A stretch of DNA of 64,000 nucleotides from the NCBI GenBank assembly GCA_902518715.1, contig CABYHU010000004.1:1-64000 (forward strand), read 5' to 3'. This document shows positions 9,580-19,332 of the stretch, in pieces. The first letter of the stretch is position 1. Each line of letters starts with the position of its first letter. The translations under genes and the position numbers were made by a program. The notes under the pieces were generated by a model. That model was given only the letters and a program-made list of their open reading frames with translations. It was not told the DNA's origin and made no database searches. Source of the DNA: an uncultured SAR86 cluster bacterium (lineage in GTDB: Bacteria > Pseudomonadota > Gammaproteobacteria > Magnimaribacterales > D2472).

Positions 9580-9819
9580 TTATTTTGAAACTTCATATTT
9601 TATTATTGTACTATTTTTTATATCCTCCCATCTCTTTTTTTCAGTTAAATAGCACAAGATTGAATCTGATTCTCCGCTTTGATTAAATGAGTATCCCTCT
9701 GGTATTAAGTCTTTATTAAGGGAGCATTTTTCAGTAATTAATCTTCCACTTTTTAAGGACTTAAAAGTAATTTTAACTTCACTAGACTCTAAAAGTTTTT
9801 TAAGATCTTTTATCTCCAT
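9580..9819 (-). CDS. Small protein resembling the WYL_2 / Sm-like SH3 beta-barrel family (formerly DUF2693)
   Basis: LKKLLESSEVKITFKSLKSGRLITEKCSLNKDLIPEG...RWEDIKNSTIIKYEV matches the remembered family pattern (VxFTKxxGxxRxMxCTLxxxLIP...WRSFRxxSI); no search run. Confidence 0.55.
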   Translation of the reverse strand: MEIKDLKKLLESSEVKITFKSLKSGRLITEKCSLNKDLIPEGYSFNQSGESDSILCYLTEKKRWEDIKNSTIIKYEVSK

Positions 9820-9894
9820 TTGTAGGCATTCTAACTTAGCGAAACAAAGTTTTGTGAAGTTTATTTCTTAAAGTTATTAGATTAATATAGAAAT

Positions 9895-11268
9895 ATGAAA
9901 AAGCTTTTCTTTGTTTTATTTTCTCTGATAATTAATGTTGATACTTTTGCAGCTTTTGAATCAACATATGAACCACTCCAATCCGAAAAGATACTATTTA
10001 TTAATGGAAATATTCTCGATGGGGAGGGTAACGAATTGCTTGATACAGACCTTCTTATTGCCGATGGAAAAATAATTGCTATTGGAAAAGGCATTAGTGT
10101 TGATGACAAAGATGTAAAAATTATTGATGCAAAAAATAAATGGATAACGCCAGGAATTATAGATATTCATTCCCATATGGGTGTATATCCAGCTCCCAGT
10201 GTCAGAACCAGTAGCGATGGCAATGAAGCAACTAGTCCGGTAACAGCAGAGGTCTGGGCAGAGCACTCCATGTGGGTTCAAGATCCTCAATATGCTCTAG
10301 CACTGAAGGGAGGAATAACAACCTTTCATGTTCTTCCAGGATCTGCAAACCTTATTGGTGGAAGAGGAGTAACTGTTAAAAACTTACAACGTAACACCAT
10401 CCAGTCAATGAAATATCCAGACGCAAAACATTCGTTGAAGATGGCGTGTGGTGAAAATCCAAAAAGGGTTTATGGAAATAGAGGACAAGCACCTTCAACA
10501 AGAATGGGTAATTTTGCAGGTTATAGAAAAGCTTGGATTGAGGCTGAAAATTATTTAAATAAGTTAGAAGCATATGATTCAAAATCAGATGAAGAAAAAA
10601 TGGTTGAGTCTCCACCTAAAAGAGATCTAAGACTCGATACACTCAGTGATGTACTCAAAGACGAAATACTAGTCCATATCCATTGTTATAGAGCAGAAGA
10701 AATGGCTTTAATGATAGATGTCGCAAAAGAGTTCAACTATAAAATTACTGCTTTTCATCATGGTGTAGAAGCATACAAGATTGCTGATTTATTGGCAGAT
10801 AATGGAATATGCGGAGCCCTTTGGGCAGATTGGTGGGGCTTTAAACATGAGGCTTACGATATGGTTCAAGCAAACATTGCAATCGTTGATCAAGCAAGGG
10901 GTGGAAAGGGCTGTGCGATTGTTCACTCAGATGATGAGAGAGGGATTCAAAGACTTAATCAAGAGGCAGCAAAAGCAAGAGCTGCCGGTAACAAAGCAGG
11001 ATATGATATCTCAAAGGCCAGAGCTATGAACTGGATAACCAGTAATCCTGCAAAAGCAGCTGGTATTTATGATGAAACCGGTTCCTTGGTTGCTGGGAAA
11101 AATGCAGATGTTGTTCTTTGGTCAGGTGATCCATTTAGTGTTTATTCACTTGCTGAACAGGTTTTTATCGATGGCGCCTTAGCATTCGATCGCAACACAG
11201 GATTTGGGCCTGTTTCAGATTTTGATGTTGGTATAGTTGATCCAAGAGAGGACAGGGTCAATGATTAG
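9895..11268 (+). CDS. Exported amidohydrolase-family protein (metal ligands present)
   Basis: Signal peptide; GIIDIHSHMG, VHIHCYRAEE, AFHHGVEAYK, IVHSDDERG, C-terminal GKNADVVLWSGDPF. Confidence 0.9.
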   Translation: MKKLFFVLFSLIINVDTFAAFESTYEPLQSEKILFINGNILDGEGNELLDTDLLIADGKIIAIGKGISVDDKDVKIIDAKNKWITPGIIDIHSHMGVYPAPSVRTSSDGNEATSPVTAEVWAEHSMWVQDPQYALALKGGITTFHVLPGSANLIGGRGVTVKNLQRNTIQSMKYPDAKHSLKMACGENPKRVYGNRGQAPSTRMGNFAGYRKAWIEAENYLNKLEAYDSKSDEEKMVESPPKRDLRLDTLSDVLKDEILVHIHCYRAEEMALMIDVAKEFNYKITAFHHGVEAYKIADLLADNGICGALWADWWGFKHEAYDMVQANIAIVDQARGGKGCAIVHSDDERGIQRLNQEAAKARAAGNKAGYDISKARAMNWITSNPAKAAGIYDETGSLVAGKNADVVLWSGDPFSVYSLAEQVFIDGALAFDRNTGFGPVSDFDVGIVDPREDRVND

Positions 11269-12520
11269 AATAATATACTTCCTTTCATTATGCTTTATAT
11301 CAATAAGTGCCATTTCTCAGACTATTGTTATCAAAGGTGGGGAAATTCACACAGGGCTGAATCAAGAATCTTTTATTGGAGATATTCTTATCGAGGGAGA
11401 TACTATTTTAGAAGTATCAACTAAACCTTTAAAAGCTGATGTCGTTGTTGATGCATCGAATAAAATTGTTACTCCTGGAGTGATAGCTCCTGATACGCAA
11501 ATTGGTATCTTGGAGATAGGCGCAATCAGCGAGACCAGAGACGGTGATAGCAATATGTATAGTATGGGTTTTAGTGTTTTTGATGCTATAAATCCAAACT
11601 CAACTTTAATTCCATGGAATAGATCAAATGGAGTTACATCAGCAATTACTCTACCTGATTTTAATTGGGATCCTTTAAGTGGAATGGCATCATATTTTCT
11701 TCTTGATGGAAGTCTAAGGGTTAATGGTGTGCCTGACGTTGCACTAACAGGCGAGATAGGCGCAGTAAGCTCTGGGTCTCGTGCAGAGAGTCTTATTTTA
11801 TTGAAGGATCTTCTAGAGTTTGCGTCAACGTTAGATGAGAAAGATATCTCATCATCAAAGAAAATATCTGAGGTTATGGAGGATTTTGAAGTTGCAGATT
11901 TGATGGAATTGCAGCCTAGAGATGTAATTGCGCTTTATAACCTTTTGAATAATAAGCTTCCATTAGTAATAAAAACTAACAGGGCATCAGACATCTTGAA
12001 ACTGATAGATATTAAAAAGCTTTATGGACTTAATTTAATTCTTATGAGTGCTCAGGAGGCTGAATTAGTTAAAGGTGAAATTGCTGAAAACAATATTCCA
12101 GTCATAGTTAATCCTTTTGATAATATTCCTGATTCATTTGATGAACTTGCTTCAAATATTCGCATAGCTGCGTCTCTTGAAGAAGCTGGTATCAAAGTTA
12201 TGTTCAGTGAATCTAGAACTCATAATTATCATTTGATTAGACAAGGAGCGGGGAATGCTGTTGCTAATGGGATGTCTTACACTGGAGCAATAATGGCACT
12301 CACATCAAATGTTGCCAAAAGTTTTAATATTGCCGATAGGGGCATTCTTAAAAAGGGCATGAAAGCTGACATCGTCATATGGGAGGACGATCCATTGGAG
12401 CCTGCAACGTTTCCAACAAAAGTCTTTATTGATGGAAATGATATGGATCTTACGACAAGATCATCAAGACTTACTGAGAGATATACAGATAAAAGAGATT
12501 TACCTAATACTTATAAATAA
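11261..12520 (+). CDS. Exported amidohydrolase-like protein with substituted metal ligands (start at ATG 11261; ORF track begins 11237)
   Basis: Signal peptide MIRIIYFLSLCFISISAIS; fold landmarks NKIVTPGVIAPDTQIG and GMKADIVIWEDDPLEP align with the preceding protein. Confidence 0.85.
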   Translation: MIRIIYFLSLCFISISAISQTIVIKGGEIHTGLNQESFIGDILIEGDTILEVSTKPLKADVVVDASNKIVTPGVIAPDTQIGILEIGAISETRDGDSNMYSMGFSVFDAINPNSTLIPWNRSNGVTSAITLPDFNWDPLSGMASYFLLDGSLRVNGVPDVALTGEIGAVSSGSRAESLILLKDLLEFASTLDEKDISSSKKISEVMEDFEVADLMELQPRDVIALYNLLNNKLPLVIKTNRASDILKLIDIKKLYGLNLILMSAQEAELVKGEIAENNIPVIVNPFDNIPDSFDELASNIRIAASLEEAGIKVMFSESRTHNYHLIRQGAGNAVANGMSYTGAIMALTSNVAKSFNIADRGILKKGMKADIVIWEDDPLEPATFPTKVFIDGNDMDLTTRSSRLTERYTDKRDLPNTYK

Positions 12521-12578
12521 TATAATTTATAAATATTTATGTTAAATTAAAAGACATATTCACATAGGAGATATAAAT

Positions 12579-13499
12579 ATGACATTTGGAAACGGGGTTT
12601 TAGTTTTTTTAGCTATCTTAATAATATATGTAATCTATCTGGGAATAAAAATTGTTCCACAGTCAAAGGTCTTTGTAATTGAAAGATTTGGTAAGTTTAC
12701 TCGAATACTTGAATCAGGATTATCAATTATTATCCCATTTGTTGATAGGGTTGCTTTCAAAGTTGATATCCTCGAAAGACAGTTACCACCTTTTAAAATG
12801 TCAGTTATTACCGAAGATAACGTTGAAGTTGAGCTAGTCTCAACTGTTTTTTTTAGAGTTTTAGATGCAGCAAAATCAGTTTATAGAATCAGAAATATAG
12901 ATCTTGCTATCGAAAATACAGCGATATCAATAATTCGTTCTGCAGCTGGAAAGCTTGAGCTTGATGATCTTCAATCAAGCAGAGAAGCAATGAACCAAGA
13001 AATTGCAGCTCGACTAACTAAAGCAGCAGAAGTTTGGGGAGTTGAAGTAACAAGAACAGAAATTTTGGATGTTTTAGTTGATGAAAAAACTAAGGAATCA
13101 CAAAGACAGCAGCTAAATGCAGAAAGAGAGAGAAGAGCTACAATTGCAAAAGCAGAGGGTGATAAAAGAAGTGTTGAGCTAAAAGCAGATGCAGAACTTT
13201 ACGAAGCCCAAAAGCAAGCAGAGGCTGTGAAGGTGCAAGCTGATGCTGATGCTTATGCTGTCAAAATAAAAGCAGAGGCGGATGCAGAACAGACGAGATT
13301 AATTGCTGAAGCTATTAAAAATGATGGGCAGCCTGCAATTAATTATGAAATTATGAAGCGGCAGGTAGATGGCTTGGCAGAAGTAGCATCCTCAAATCAG
13401 ACAAAAACACTTGTTGTTCCAACTGATATTACAAAGGCTCTTGGTACACTTGAATTATTTTTAGATAGTTTAGATAAAGGTAAAACAAATGATGCTTGA
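12579..13499 (+). CDS. SPFH/Band 7 (stomatin-like, QmcA) membrane protein
   Basis: IVPQSKVFVIERFGKFTRILESGLSIIIPFVDRV, QQLNAERERRATIAKAEGDKRS, coiled coil of A/E/Q repeats. Confidence 0.93.
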   Translation: MTFGNGVLVFLAILIIYVIYLGIKIVPQSKVFVIERFGKFTRILESGLSIIIPFVDRVAFKVDILERQLPPFKMSVITEDNVEVELVSTVFFRVLDAAKSVYRIRNIDLAIENTAISIIRSAAGKLELDDLQSSREAMNQEIAARLTKAAEVWGVEVTRTEILDVLVDEKTKESQRQQLNAERERRATIAKAEGDKRSVELKADAELYEAQKQAEAVKVQADADAYAVKIKAEADAEQTRLIAEAIKNDGQPAINYEIMKRQVDGLAEVASSNQTKTLVVPTDITKALGTLELFLDSLDKGKTNDA

Positions 13500-13779
13500 T
13501 ATTCTCTTATACTCTGGAAATGTTTGGTTAATAATTGGATTATTGCTTGCCATCTTGGAACTGACTAATGGAACCCTTATATTTTTTCTTCCTACTGGAG
13601 CAAGCGGACTCCTCACAGGTCTTGTTCTTAAAATGCAGGAAAGCGGCTCTTTACCAATTCTTTTGGACAGCTGGTCTGGAGCTTTGACTCTTTGGGCAAT
13701 ACTATCTTTCATACTTTCCCTTGGTCTCAACTTCATTGTGAAGCGAAAAGAGACTTCAGATGATATAAATGATTACTAA
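13489..13779 (+). CDS. Short NfeD-like membrane protein
   Basis: NVWLIIGLLLAILELTNGTLIFFLPTGASGLLTGL; overlaps the end of the SPFH gene, the typical pairing. Confidence 0.75.
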   Translation: MMLDILLYSGNVWLIIGLLLAILELTNGTLIFFLPTGASGLLTGLVLKMQESGSLPILLDSWSGALTLWAILSFILSLGLNFIVKRKETSDDINDY

Positions 13780-13788
13780 TAACTTTTG

Positions 13789-15315
13789 ATGAAAAAGTTC
13801 TCTGCACTTTCAGCATTATTTTTTGTTAGCTTTAATCTAAGTTCAGAGATAAAACAATTAAATTTTCTTTACACTAACGACTTACATGCTCACTTGCAAC
13901 CTCATATTGAGCAGTGGATAAGTAAGACAAGACCAGTCGGTGGGTTTGCAAATCTAGCTACACTTATAAAAGAGGAAAAATCTACAAATCCAAATACCCT
14001 ATATATCGATGCAGGCGATTATTTCTCTGGTCCTTACATAAGTACTCTCACAGAAGGCGAAGCTGTAATAGATACAATGAATTTGCTTGGAGTTGATGCT
14101 GCTTGCATTGGTAATCATGAATTTGATCATGGTTGGGAAAGCATGCTTGATAAATTTGAGATGGCAACTTTTCCTATTGTAAATGGAAATATTTTCTATG
14201 AGGGAACTGATGAACTTATTTGGGATAATCCATATGTCATTCTTGAAAGTAATGGATTGAAAATAGGGGTCATTGGACTGCATGGCAAGTTTGCATTTTA
14301 TGACACAACGAACTTTAAAATGGTTGATGGATTAGAAGCTCGTGATGAAGAATATTACTTGAGAAAATATATTGAAGAGCTTGAGCCAATAACCGATTTA
14401 ATTGTCCTAAGTGTTCATGAGGGCGTCCCTGGCAGGCAATCAACCAAAGGTTTATCTGATGTTGAAAGAACTCTTAGCAAAGATATTGATCTAGCAAAAA
14501 ATGTTCCTGGTGTAGATATTATGATTACAGGGCATGCTCACAAAGGAACACCTGATGCACTGCTTTCCAACGAAACGATTATAGTTTCAACTAATGCGTA
14601 TTCGATTGAGTTAGGAAAGCTTGTTGTTAGCTATGATACTGAGAAAAATAAGATTGTTGATTACTCTAATGAGCTTATTACTATCTTCGATGATGAAATT
14701 GAGGATGATCCTGAAATGTCAAAAGTTATTGATTATTGGGAGAGTCAGGTTCAGAAGATCGCACTTAAAGAAGTTTCATTCACTACAGATAAAATGGTAA
14801 GAGCGTATGGTGAAGAGTCAAACATGGGGAATTTATTTGCTGATGCTGCAGAAGAGTATGATAAAAAAATTGATTTCGCAGTTATTAACAGTGGCGCACT
14901 CAGACAAGACTTAGATCCAGGAGTTTTAACAAAGGGCGACTTAATATCCGCTTTCCCTTTTCCAAATACACTCGTGATGACCAAAATAACAGGAGCACAA
15001 ATAGAAGGTCTTTTTAATCATGCTGCTGGAATGACGAATGGTGTATTGCAAGTTTCTAAAAGCTTTAAATATGTTATTGATTCTAATGGTGAGATTAAAG
15101 AGCTAAGACTTAACGGCAAACCAATTAATAGAAAGAAGACTTATTGGGTAGCTTCAACAAATTTTGTGACCCTTGGAGGCGATGGCTACTGGGAGTTTAC
15201 TGAATCAATTGAATACGAAGATACAAATATCTTCATAGTAGATGTAGTTGAAGATTATTTAAAAGATAAACCAAGATATAGCCCAGTTTACGAAGAAAGA
15301 ATTGTAATAGAGTAG
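13789..15315 (+). CDS. Exported 5'-nucleotidase/UshA-like metallophosphatase (ATG 13789; ORF track uses TTG 13786)
   Basis: FLYTNDLHAHLQP, DAGDYFSGPYIS, ACIGNHEFDHGWE, ITGHAHKG, C-terminal domain NSGALRQDLDPG. Confidence 0.92.
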   Translation: MKKFSALSALFFVSFNLSSEIKQLNFLYTNDLHAHLQPHIEQWISKTRPVGGFANLATLIKEEKSTNPNTLYIDAGDYFSGPYISTLTEGEAVIDTMNLLGVDAACIGNHEFDHGWESMLDKFEMATFPIVNGNIFYEGTDELIWDNPYVILESNGLKIGVIGLHGKFAFYDTTNFKMVDGLEARDEEYYLRKYIEELEPITDLIVLSVHEGVPGRQSTKGLSDVERTLSKDIDLAKNVPGVDIMITGHAHKGTPDALLSNETIIVSTNAYSIELGKLVVSYDTEKNKIVDYSNELITIFDDEIEDDPEMSKVIDYWESQVQKIALKEVSFTTDKMVRAYGEESNMGNLFADAAEEYDKKIDFAVINSGALRQDLDPGVLTKGDLISAFPFPNTLVMTKITGAQIEGLFNHAAGMTNGVLQVSKSFKYVIDSNGEIKELRLNGKPINRKKTYWVASTNFVTLGGDGYWEFTESIEYEDTNIFIVDVVEDYLKDKPRYSPVYEERIVIE

Positions 15316-15317
15316 AG

Positions 15318-15394
<77 letters not shown>

Positions 15395-15416
15395 AAAGAT
15401 TGCTATTATATACAAA

Positions 15417-15974
15417 TTAATTATTAGGGAAAGAGCAACCAGTTCCCCCAAGCCCGCAATAGCCATTTGGATTTTTTGCTAAATACTGCTGATGATATTC
15501 CTCAGCTAAAAAGTAATTCTTCATCATCGAAATTTCAGTAGTAATGGGGCCGTAACCATTAAGCTCAAGTTCATCCTGATAAGTTTCCAAAGATGATAGA
15601 GATTCATCTTTATGTAACTCCGAATTAAGAAAAATCACCGATCGATATTGTGATCCAATATCATTGCCTTGTCTCATTCCTTGAGTTGGATCATGACATT
15701 CCCAAAAAACTTTGAGGAGATCTGCCAATGATATAACTTCGGGATTAAATACAACTTTTACAACTTCTACATGATTAGTTGTTCCTGAACACACAATTTC
15801 GTAAGAGGGATCTTCTAGTTCGCCGCCAGAATAACCAACCGAAGTTAGCCAAACTCCATCTAGTTGCCAAAACTTTTTTTCAACTCCCCAAAAGCAACCA
15901 GCTCCAAAAATAATTGATTCATAATCTTGAGGAGTTTCACTATGAAGATCTAGGTTTGATAGAAAATGTTTCAT
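15417..15974 (-). CDS. msrA: Peptide-methionine (S)-S-oxide reductase MsrA
   Basis: IIFGAGCFWGVEKKFWQLDGV, GYSGG, EVVKVVFNPEVISLADLLKVFWECHDPTQGMRQGNDIGSQYRS. Confidence 0.96.
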   Translation of the reverse strand: MKHFLSNLDLHSETPQDYESIIFGAGCFWGVEKKFWQLDGVWLTSVGYSGGELEDPSYEIVCSGTTNHVEVVKVVFNPEVISLADLLKVFWECHDPTQGMRQGNDIGSQYRSVIFLNSELHKDESLSSLETYQDELELNGYGPITTEISMMKNYFLAEEYHQQYLAKNPNGYCGLGGTGCSFPNN

Positions 15975-16718
15975 CTATTTATTATAGATTCCTTTTATTG
16001 ACACTTCACCAGATGAAAAAGAAATAATTTCTCCTATTTTTTTTTCTAGTAGAAGCTCACCAGAATCATTTATTCCTAAATATTTTCCTTTAATGATCTC
16101 ATCATTCCTAGCAACAGAAATGATGGCATCGTTATGTATGCAAGACTGATTCCAAAGATTCTTCCAATCATTGAGACCATCACTAAACAGAGCCTCAAAT
16201 TTTACTAATATCTTATTAATGATTTTATCTCTCAAGTTTTTACCATTGAGATCTCCGAAATCTCCCCACCAAGATTCTTTTTTATCTAACTCAAGATTTA
16301 TTCCAATACCAACTATGGCTTTTGTATAGTTAGAAAAAACCTCCTTTTCAACTAATATTCCTCCTATTTTCTTTTTTTCAAACACAAGATCATTTGGCCA
16401 CTTAAGCTTGATTGAGTCTAGATTAAATACTTCTGTGAGGGCATATTTAACCAAAATACCTGTAGCAATACTTATTGGTACATCGAATTCTCTGTCCGCA
16501 AAGGCTATGGAAAGAGAAATATTGCCCTCTGGACTGTGCCATTTCTTTCCTTTTCGGCCTTTCCCCTTAGTTTGCTTATCTGCAGTTACTACTAGAATAT
16601 CTTTATTTGAACTTATTCTTTTGCACTCATCATTAGTTGAGTCTATTAATTGATGAGTTTTAAGGTCAAAATTAGCCAAATTTAGGCCTTTTAGGATAAT
16701 TTCCTCATTAAATTGCAT
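15975..16718 (-). CDS. birA: Biotin-[acetyl-CoA-carboxylase] ligase, short form
   Basis: STNDECKR, ADKQTKGKGRKGKKWHSPEGNISLSI, LKWPNDLVFEKKKIGGILVE; no N-terminal HTH. Confidence 0.92.
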   Translation of the reverse strand: MQFNEEIILKGLNLANFDLKTHQLIDSTNDECKRISSNKDILVVTADKQTKGKGRKGKKWHSPEGNISLSIAFADREFDVPISIATGILVKYALTEVFNLDSIKLKWPNDLVFEKKKIGGILVEKEVFSNYTKAIVGIGINLELDKKESWWGDFGDLNGKNLRDKIINKILVKFEALFSDGLNDWKNLWNQSCIHNDAIISVARNDEIIKGKYLGINDSGELLLEKKIGEIISFSSGEVSIKGIYNK

Positions 16719-16777
16719 GAAAATAAAAAATTAGTTGACTTAATGCTATTCTAGATCAAAAATACACTCCTTTAAAT

Positions 16778-16862
<85 letters not shown>

Positions 16863-16905
16863 TTTCTAACCCTTTTTTTTAGTATATTTTTTTATCAAAA
16901 AAAGG

Positions 16906-16934
16906 TTGAGTTTATAGACTTTTAGAGGGATAAT
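16906..16934 (+). promoter_or_regulatory. Sigma-70-type promoter for tRNA-Thr(GGT)-tuf: TTGAGT-N17-GATAAT
   Basis: ttgagt (16906-16911), 17-nt spacer, gataat (16929-16934), followed by discriminator ACGCCACC. Confidence 0.7.
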
Positions 16935-16966
16935 ACGCCACCTTAAATTTTGGAACTGTAATTCGG

Positions 16967-17041
<75 letters not shown>

Positions 17042-17071
17042 TTATTGGCAATTTTTTTAGAGAGGCAAAAA

Positions 17072-18262
17072 ATGGCAAGAGAAAAGTTTGAAAGAAATTT
17101 ACCACACGTCAATGTGGGAACAATTGGTCACGTTGACCACGGAAAAACTACTTTAACAGCAGCATTAACTAAGGTTTGTGCTGAAGTTTACGGTGGTGAA
17201 GCAGTTGCATTTGATGGAATTGATAATGCTCCTGAAGAAAGAGAAAGAGGTATAACAATTGCTACATCTCACGTTGAGTATGTATCAAATGCTAGACACT
17301 ATGCACACGTTGACTGTCCAGGTCACGCAGACTATGTAAAAAATATGATTACTGGTGCTGCGCAAATGGACGGGGCAATTCTAGTTGTAAGTGCAGCTGA
17401 TGGTCCAATGCCTCAAACAAGAGAGCACATTCTTTTAGCAAGACAAGTTGGTGTTCCAAAGATTGTAGTATTTCTAAATAAAGCTGACCAAGTTGATGAT
17501 CCTGAACTTCAGGAATTGGTTGAAATGGAAATAAGAGAGTTATTAAATGAGTATGAATTCCCAGGTGATGACACACCTATCATTACTGGAAGTGCATTAA
17601 AAGCTCTAGAAGGAGACACTTCAGATATTGGTGTCCCAGCTGTTCAAAAATTAGTTGAAGAACTTGATGTTTCAATACCTGAACCAGCAAGAGATACAGA
17701 CAAGCCTTTCTTAATGCCTGTTGAAGACGTTTTCACTATCTCAGGAAGAGGAACAGTTGTAACTGGAAGAATAGAAACTGGTATTGTTAAAACTGGAGAT
17801 GCTCTTGAAATTGTCGGTATTAATGATACTACTGAAACAACATGTACCGGTGTCGAGATGTTTAGAAAATCTCTTGACGAAGGAAGAGCCGGTGAGAACT
17901 GTGGTGTTCTTCTTAGAGGTATAGACAGAGATGCAGTTGAAAGAGGGCAAGTTTTATCTGCTCCTAAATCAATTACACCGCATACAGAATTCGAAGCTGA
18001 AATTTATGTACTTTCAAAAGATGAAGGTGGAAGACACACTCCATTCTTTAAAGGTTATAGACCTCAGTTTTATTTTAGAACTACTGATGTTACAGGCGCT
18101 TGTGAATTACCAGATGGGGTTGAGATGGTAATGCCAGGTGATAACGTCAAAATGACAGTAACACTGATTGCTCCTATTGCTATGGACGAAGGTCTTAAGT
18201 TTGCAATACGTGAAGGTGGGCGAACAGTTGGTGCTGGAGTTGTTGCTAAGATCATTAAGTAA
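17072..18262 (+). CDS. tuf: Elongation factor Tu (start MAREKFERN at 17072)
   Basis: [59 protein letters not shown]. Confidence 0.99.
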   Translation: MAREKFERNLPHVNVGTIGHVDHGKTTLTAALTKVCAEVYGGEAVAFDGIDNAPEERERGITIATSHVEYVSNARHYAHVDCPGHADYVKNMITGAAQMDGAILVVSAADGPMPQTREHILLARQVGVPKIVVFLNKADQVDDPELQELVEMEIRELLNEYEFPGDDTPIITGSALKALEGDTSDIGVPAVQKLVEELDVSIPEPARDTDKPFLMPVEDVFTISGRGTVVTGRIETGIVKTGDALEIVGINDTTETTCTGVEMFRKSLDEGRAGENCGVLLRGIDRDAVERGQVLSAPKSITPHTEFEAEIYVLSKDEGGRHTPFFKGYRPQFYFRTTDVTGACELPDGVEMVMPGDNVKMTVTLIAPIAMDEGLKFAIREGGRTVGAGVVAKIIK

Positions 18263-18278
18263 AAGAATTTAAGCGATT

Positions 18279-18313
18279 GCCAAGACATGGAAGTCTTGGC
18301 GCGCCTTTTTTTT
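18279..18313 (+). terminator. Rho-independent terminator after tuf
   Basis: gccaagac-atggaa-gtcttggc hairpin followed by gcgccttttttttt. Confidence 0.85.
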
Positions 18314-18338
18314 AATGGGGAAAGTTAATAACGTTTTT

Positions 18339-18414
18339 AGGCCAGTAGCTCAATTGGTAGAGCACCGGTCTCCAAAACCGGGGGTTGGGGGTTCAATTCC
18401 CTCCTGGCCTGCCA
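18339..18414 (+). tRNA. tRNA-Trp (CCA anticodon)
   Basis: aggccagtagctcaattggtagagcaccggtctccaaaaccgggggttgggggttcaattccctcctggcctgcca; tuf-trpT-secE order. Confidence 0.97.
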
Positions 18415-18438
18415 ATGAGGAAGAGTTTAGGAAGAATT

Positions 18439-18801
18439 ATGAGTAAACAAGAGTCATTTAAATTCTTAGACAAAGCGAAGTGGTTAATTTCATTATCTTT
18501 CTTTGTAGTTGCCGTTGTTGGCAACAGTTATTACACAGAAGTTGCATTCCTTTACAGAGTTTTGGGCGTTGTCGGTCTTATTGGCCTCGGAATACTTTTC
18601 ATGGCACTGACTGATTTTGGAAAATCTTCAATAAAACTTATGGCAGAATCAAGAACTGAATTAAGAAGAGTTGTTTGGCCTACAAGGGTTGAAACAACTC
18701 AGACATTTTTAATTGTTTTTATATCTATCCTTATACTTTGCATACTTTTATGGGGATTAGAGTCATTATTAAGTTGGTTAACAAAATTAATTTTAGGATA
18801 A
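18439..18801 (+). CDS. secE: Preprotein translocase subunit SecE (start MSKQESFKF at 18439)
   Basis: LMAESRTELRRVVWPTRVETTQTFLIV conserved SecE motif; precedes nusG. Confidence 0.95.
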   Translation: MSKQESFKFLDKAKWLISLSFFVVAVVGNSYYTEVAFLYRVLGVVGLIGLGILFMALTDFGKSSIKLMAESRTELRRVVWPTRVETTQTFLIVFISILILCILLWGLESLLSWLTKLILG

Positions 18802-18804
18802 GAA

Positions 18805-19332
18805 ATGGAGTGGTTTGTAGTTCAAGCATATTCAGGATACGAACAGAAAGTTAAAGCTGCTATGGAAGAAAGAATTATGTTGGCAGATCTAAAAGAGAAG
18901 TTTGGAGAAATTCTTGTACCTACTGAGCAGGTTGTTGAGCTAAAAAGCGGTGAACAGAAAAAAACAGAAAGAAAATTCTTCCCAGGATATATCCTCATAC
19001 AAATGGAACTTGACGATGACACTTGGCAGTTAGTCAAACAAACTCCAAGAGTTTCAGGGTTTGTTGGAGGAACGAGAGAAAAACCAAGCCCAATCACGGA
19101 TGCTGAAGTTAATAGCATTATTAATAGAATCGAAGTAGGTGAAGAAGCTCCCAGACCAAAAACTATGTTTGAACCAGGTGAAGTCATCAGAGTATGTGAC
19201 GGACCCTTTAACGATTTCAATGGCGTTGTAGAGGAAGTTGATTATGAAAGGAACTCAGTAAAAGTTTCTGTTCAGATCTTAGGGAGATCAACTTCTGTGC
19301 AATTAAATTTTATGCAAATAGAGAAAACTTAA
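18805..19332 (+). CDS. nusG: Transcription termination/antitermination protein NusG
   Basis: WFVVQAYSGYEQKV, KFFPGYILIQMELDDDTWQLVKQTPRVSGFVGG, KOW domain. Confidence 0.98.
   Translation: MEWFVVQAYSGYEQKVKAAMEERIMLADLKEKFGEILVPTEQVVELKSGEQKKTERKFFPGYILIQMELDDDTWQLVKQTPRVSGFVGGTREKPSPITDAEVNSIINRIEVGEEAPRPKTMFEPGEVIRVCDGPFNDFNGVVEEVDYERNSVKVSVQILGRSTSVQLNFMQIEKT

Noticed and set aside
16735-16763. Candidate promoter before tRNA-Tyr (TTGACT-N17-AAAAAT)
   Set aside because: The -10 is a poor match, so it was not listed as a supported feature.
18385-18438. N-terminal extension of the secE ORF (MGVQFPPGLPMRKSLGRI)
   Set aside because: Overlaps the tRNA-Trp gene; the real start is ATG at 18439.
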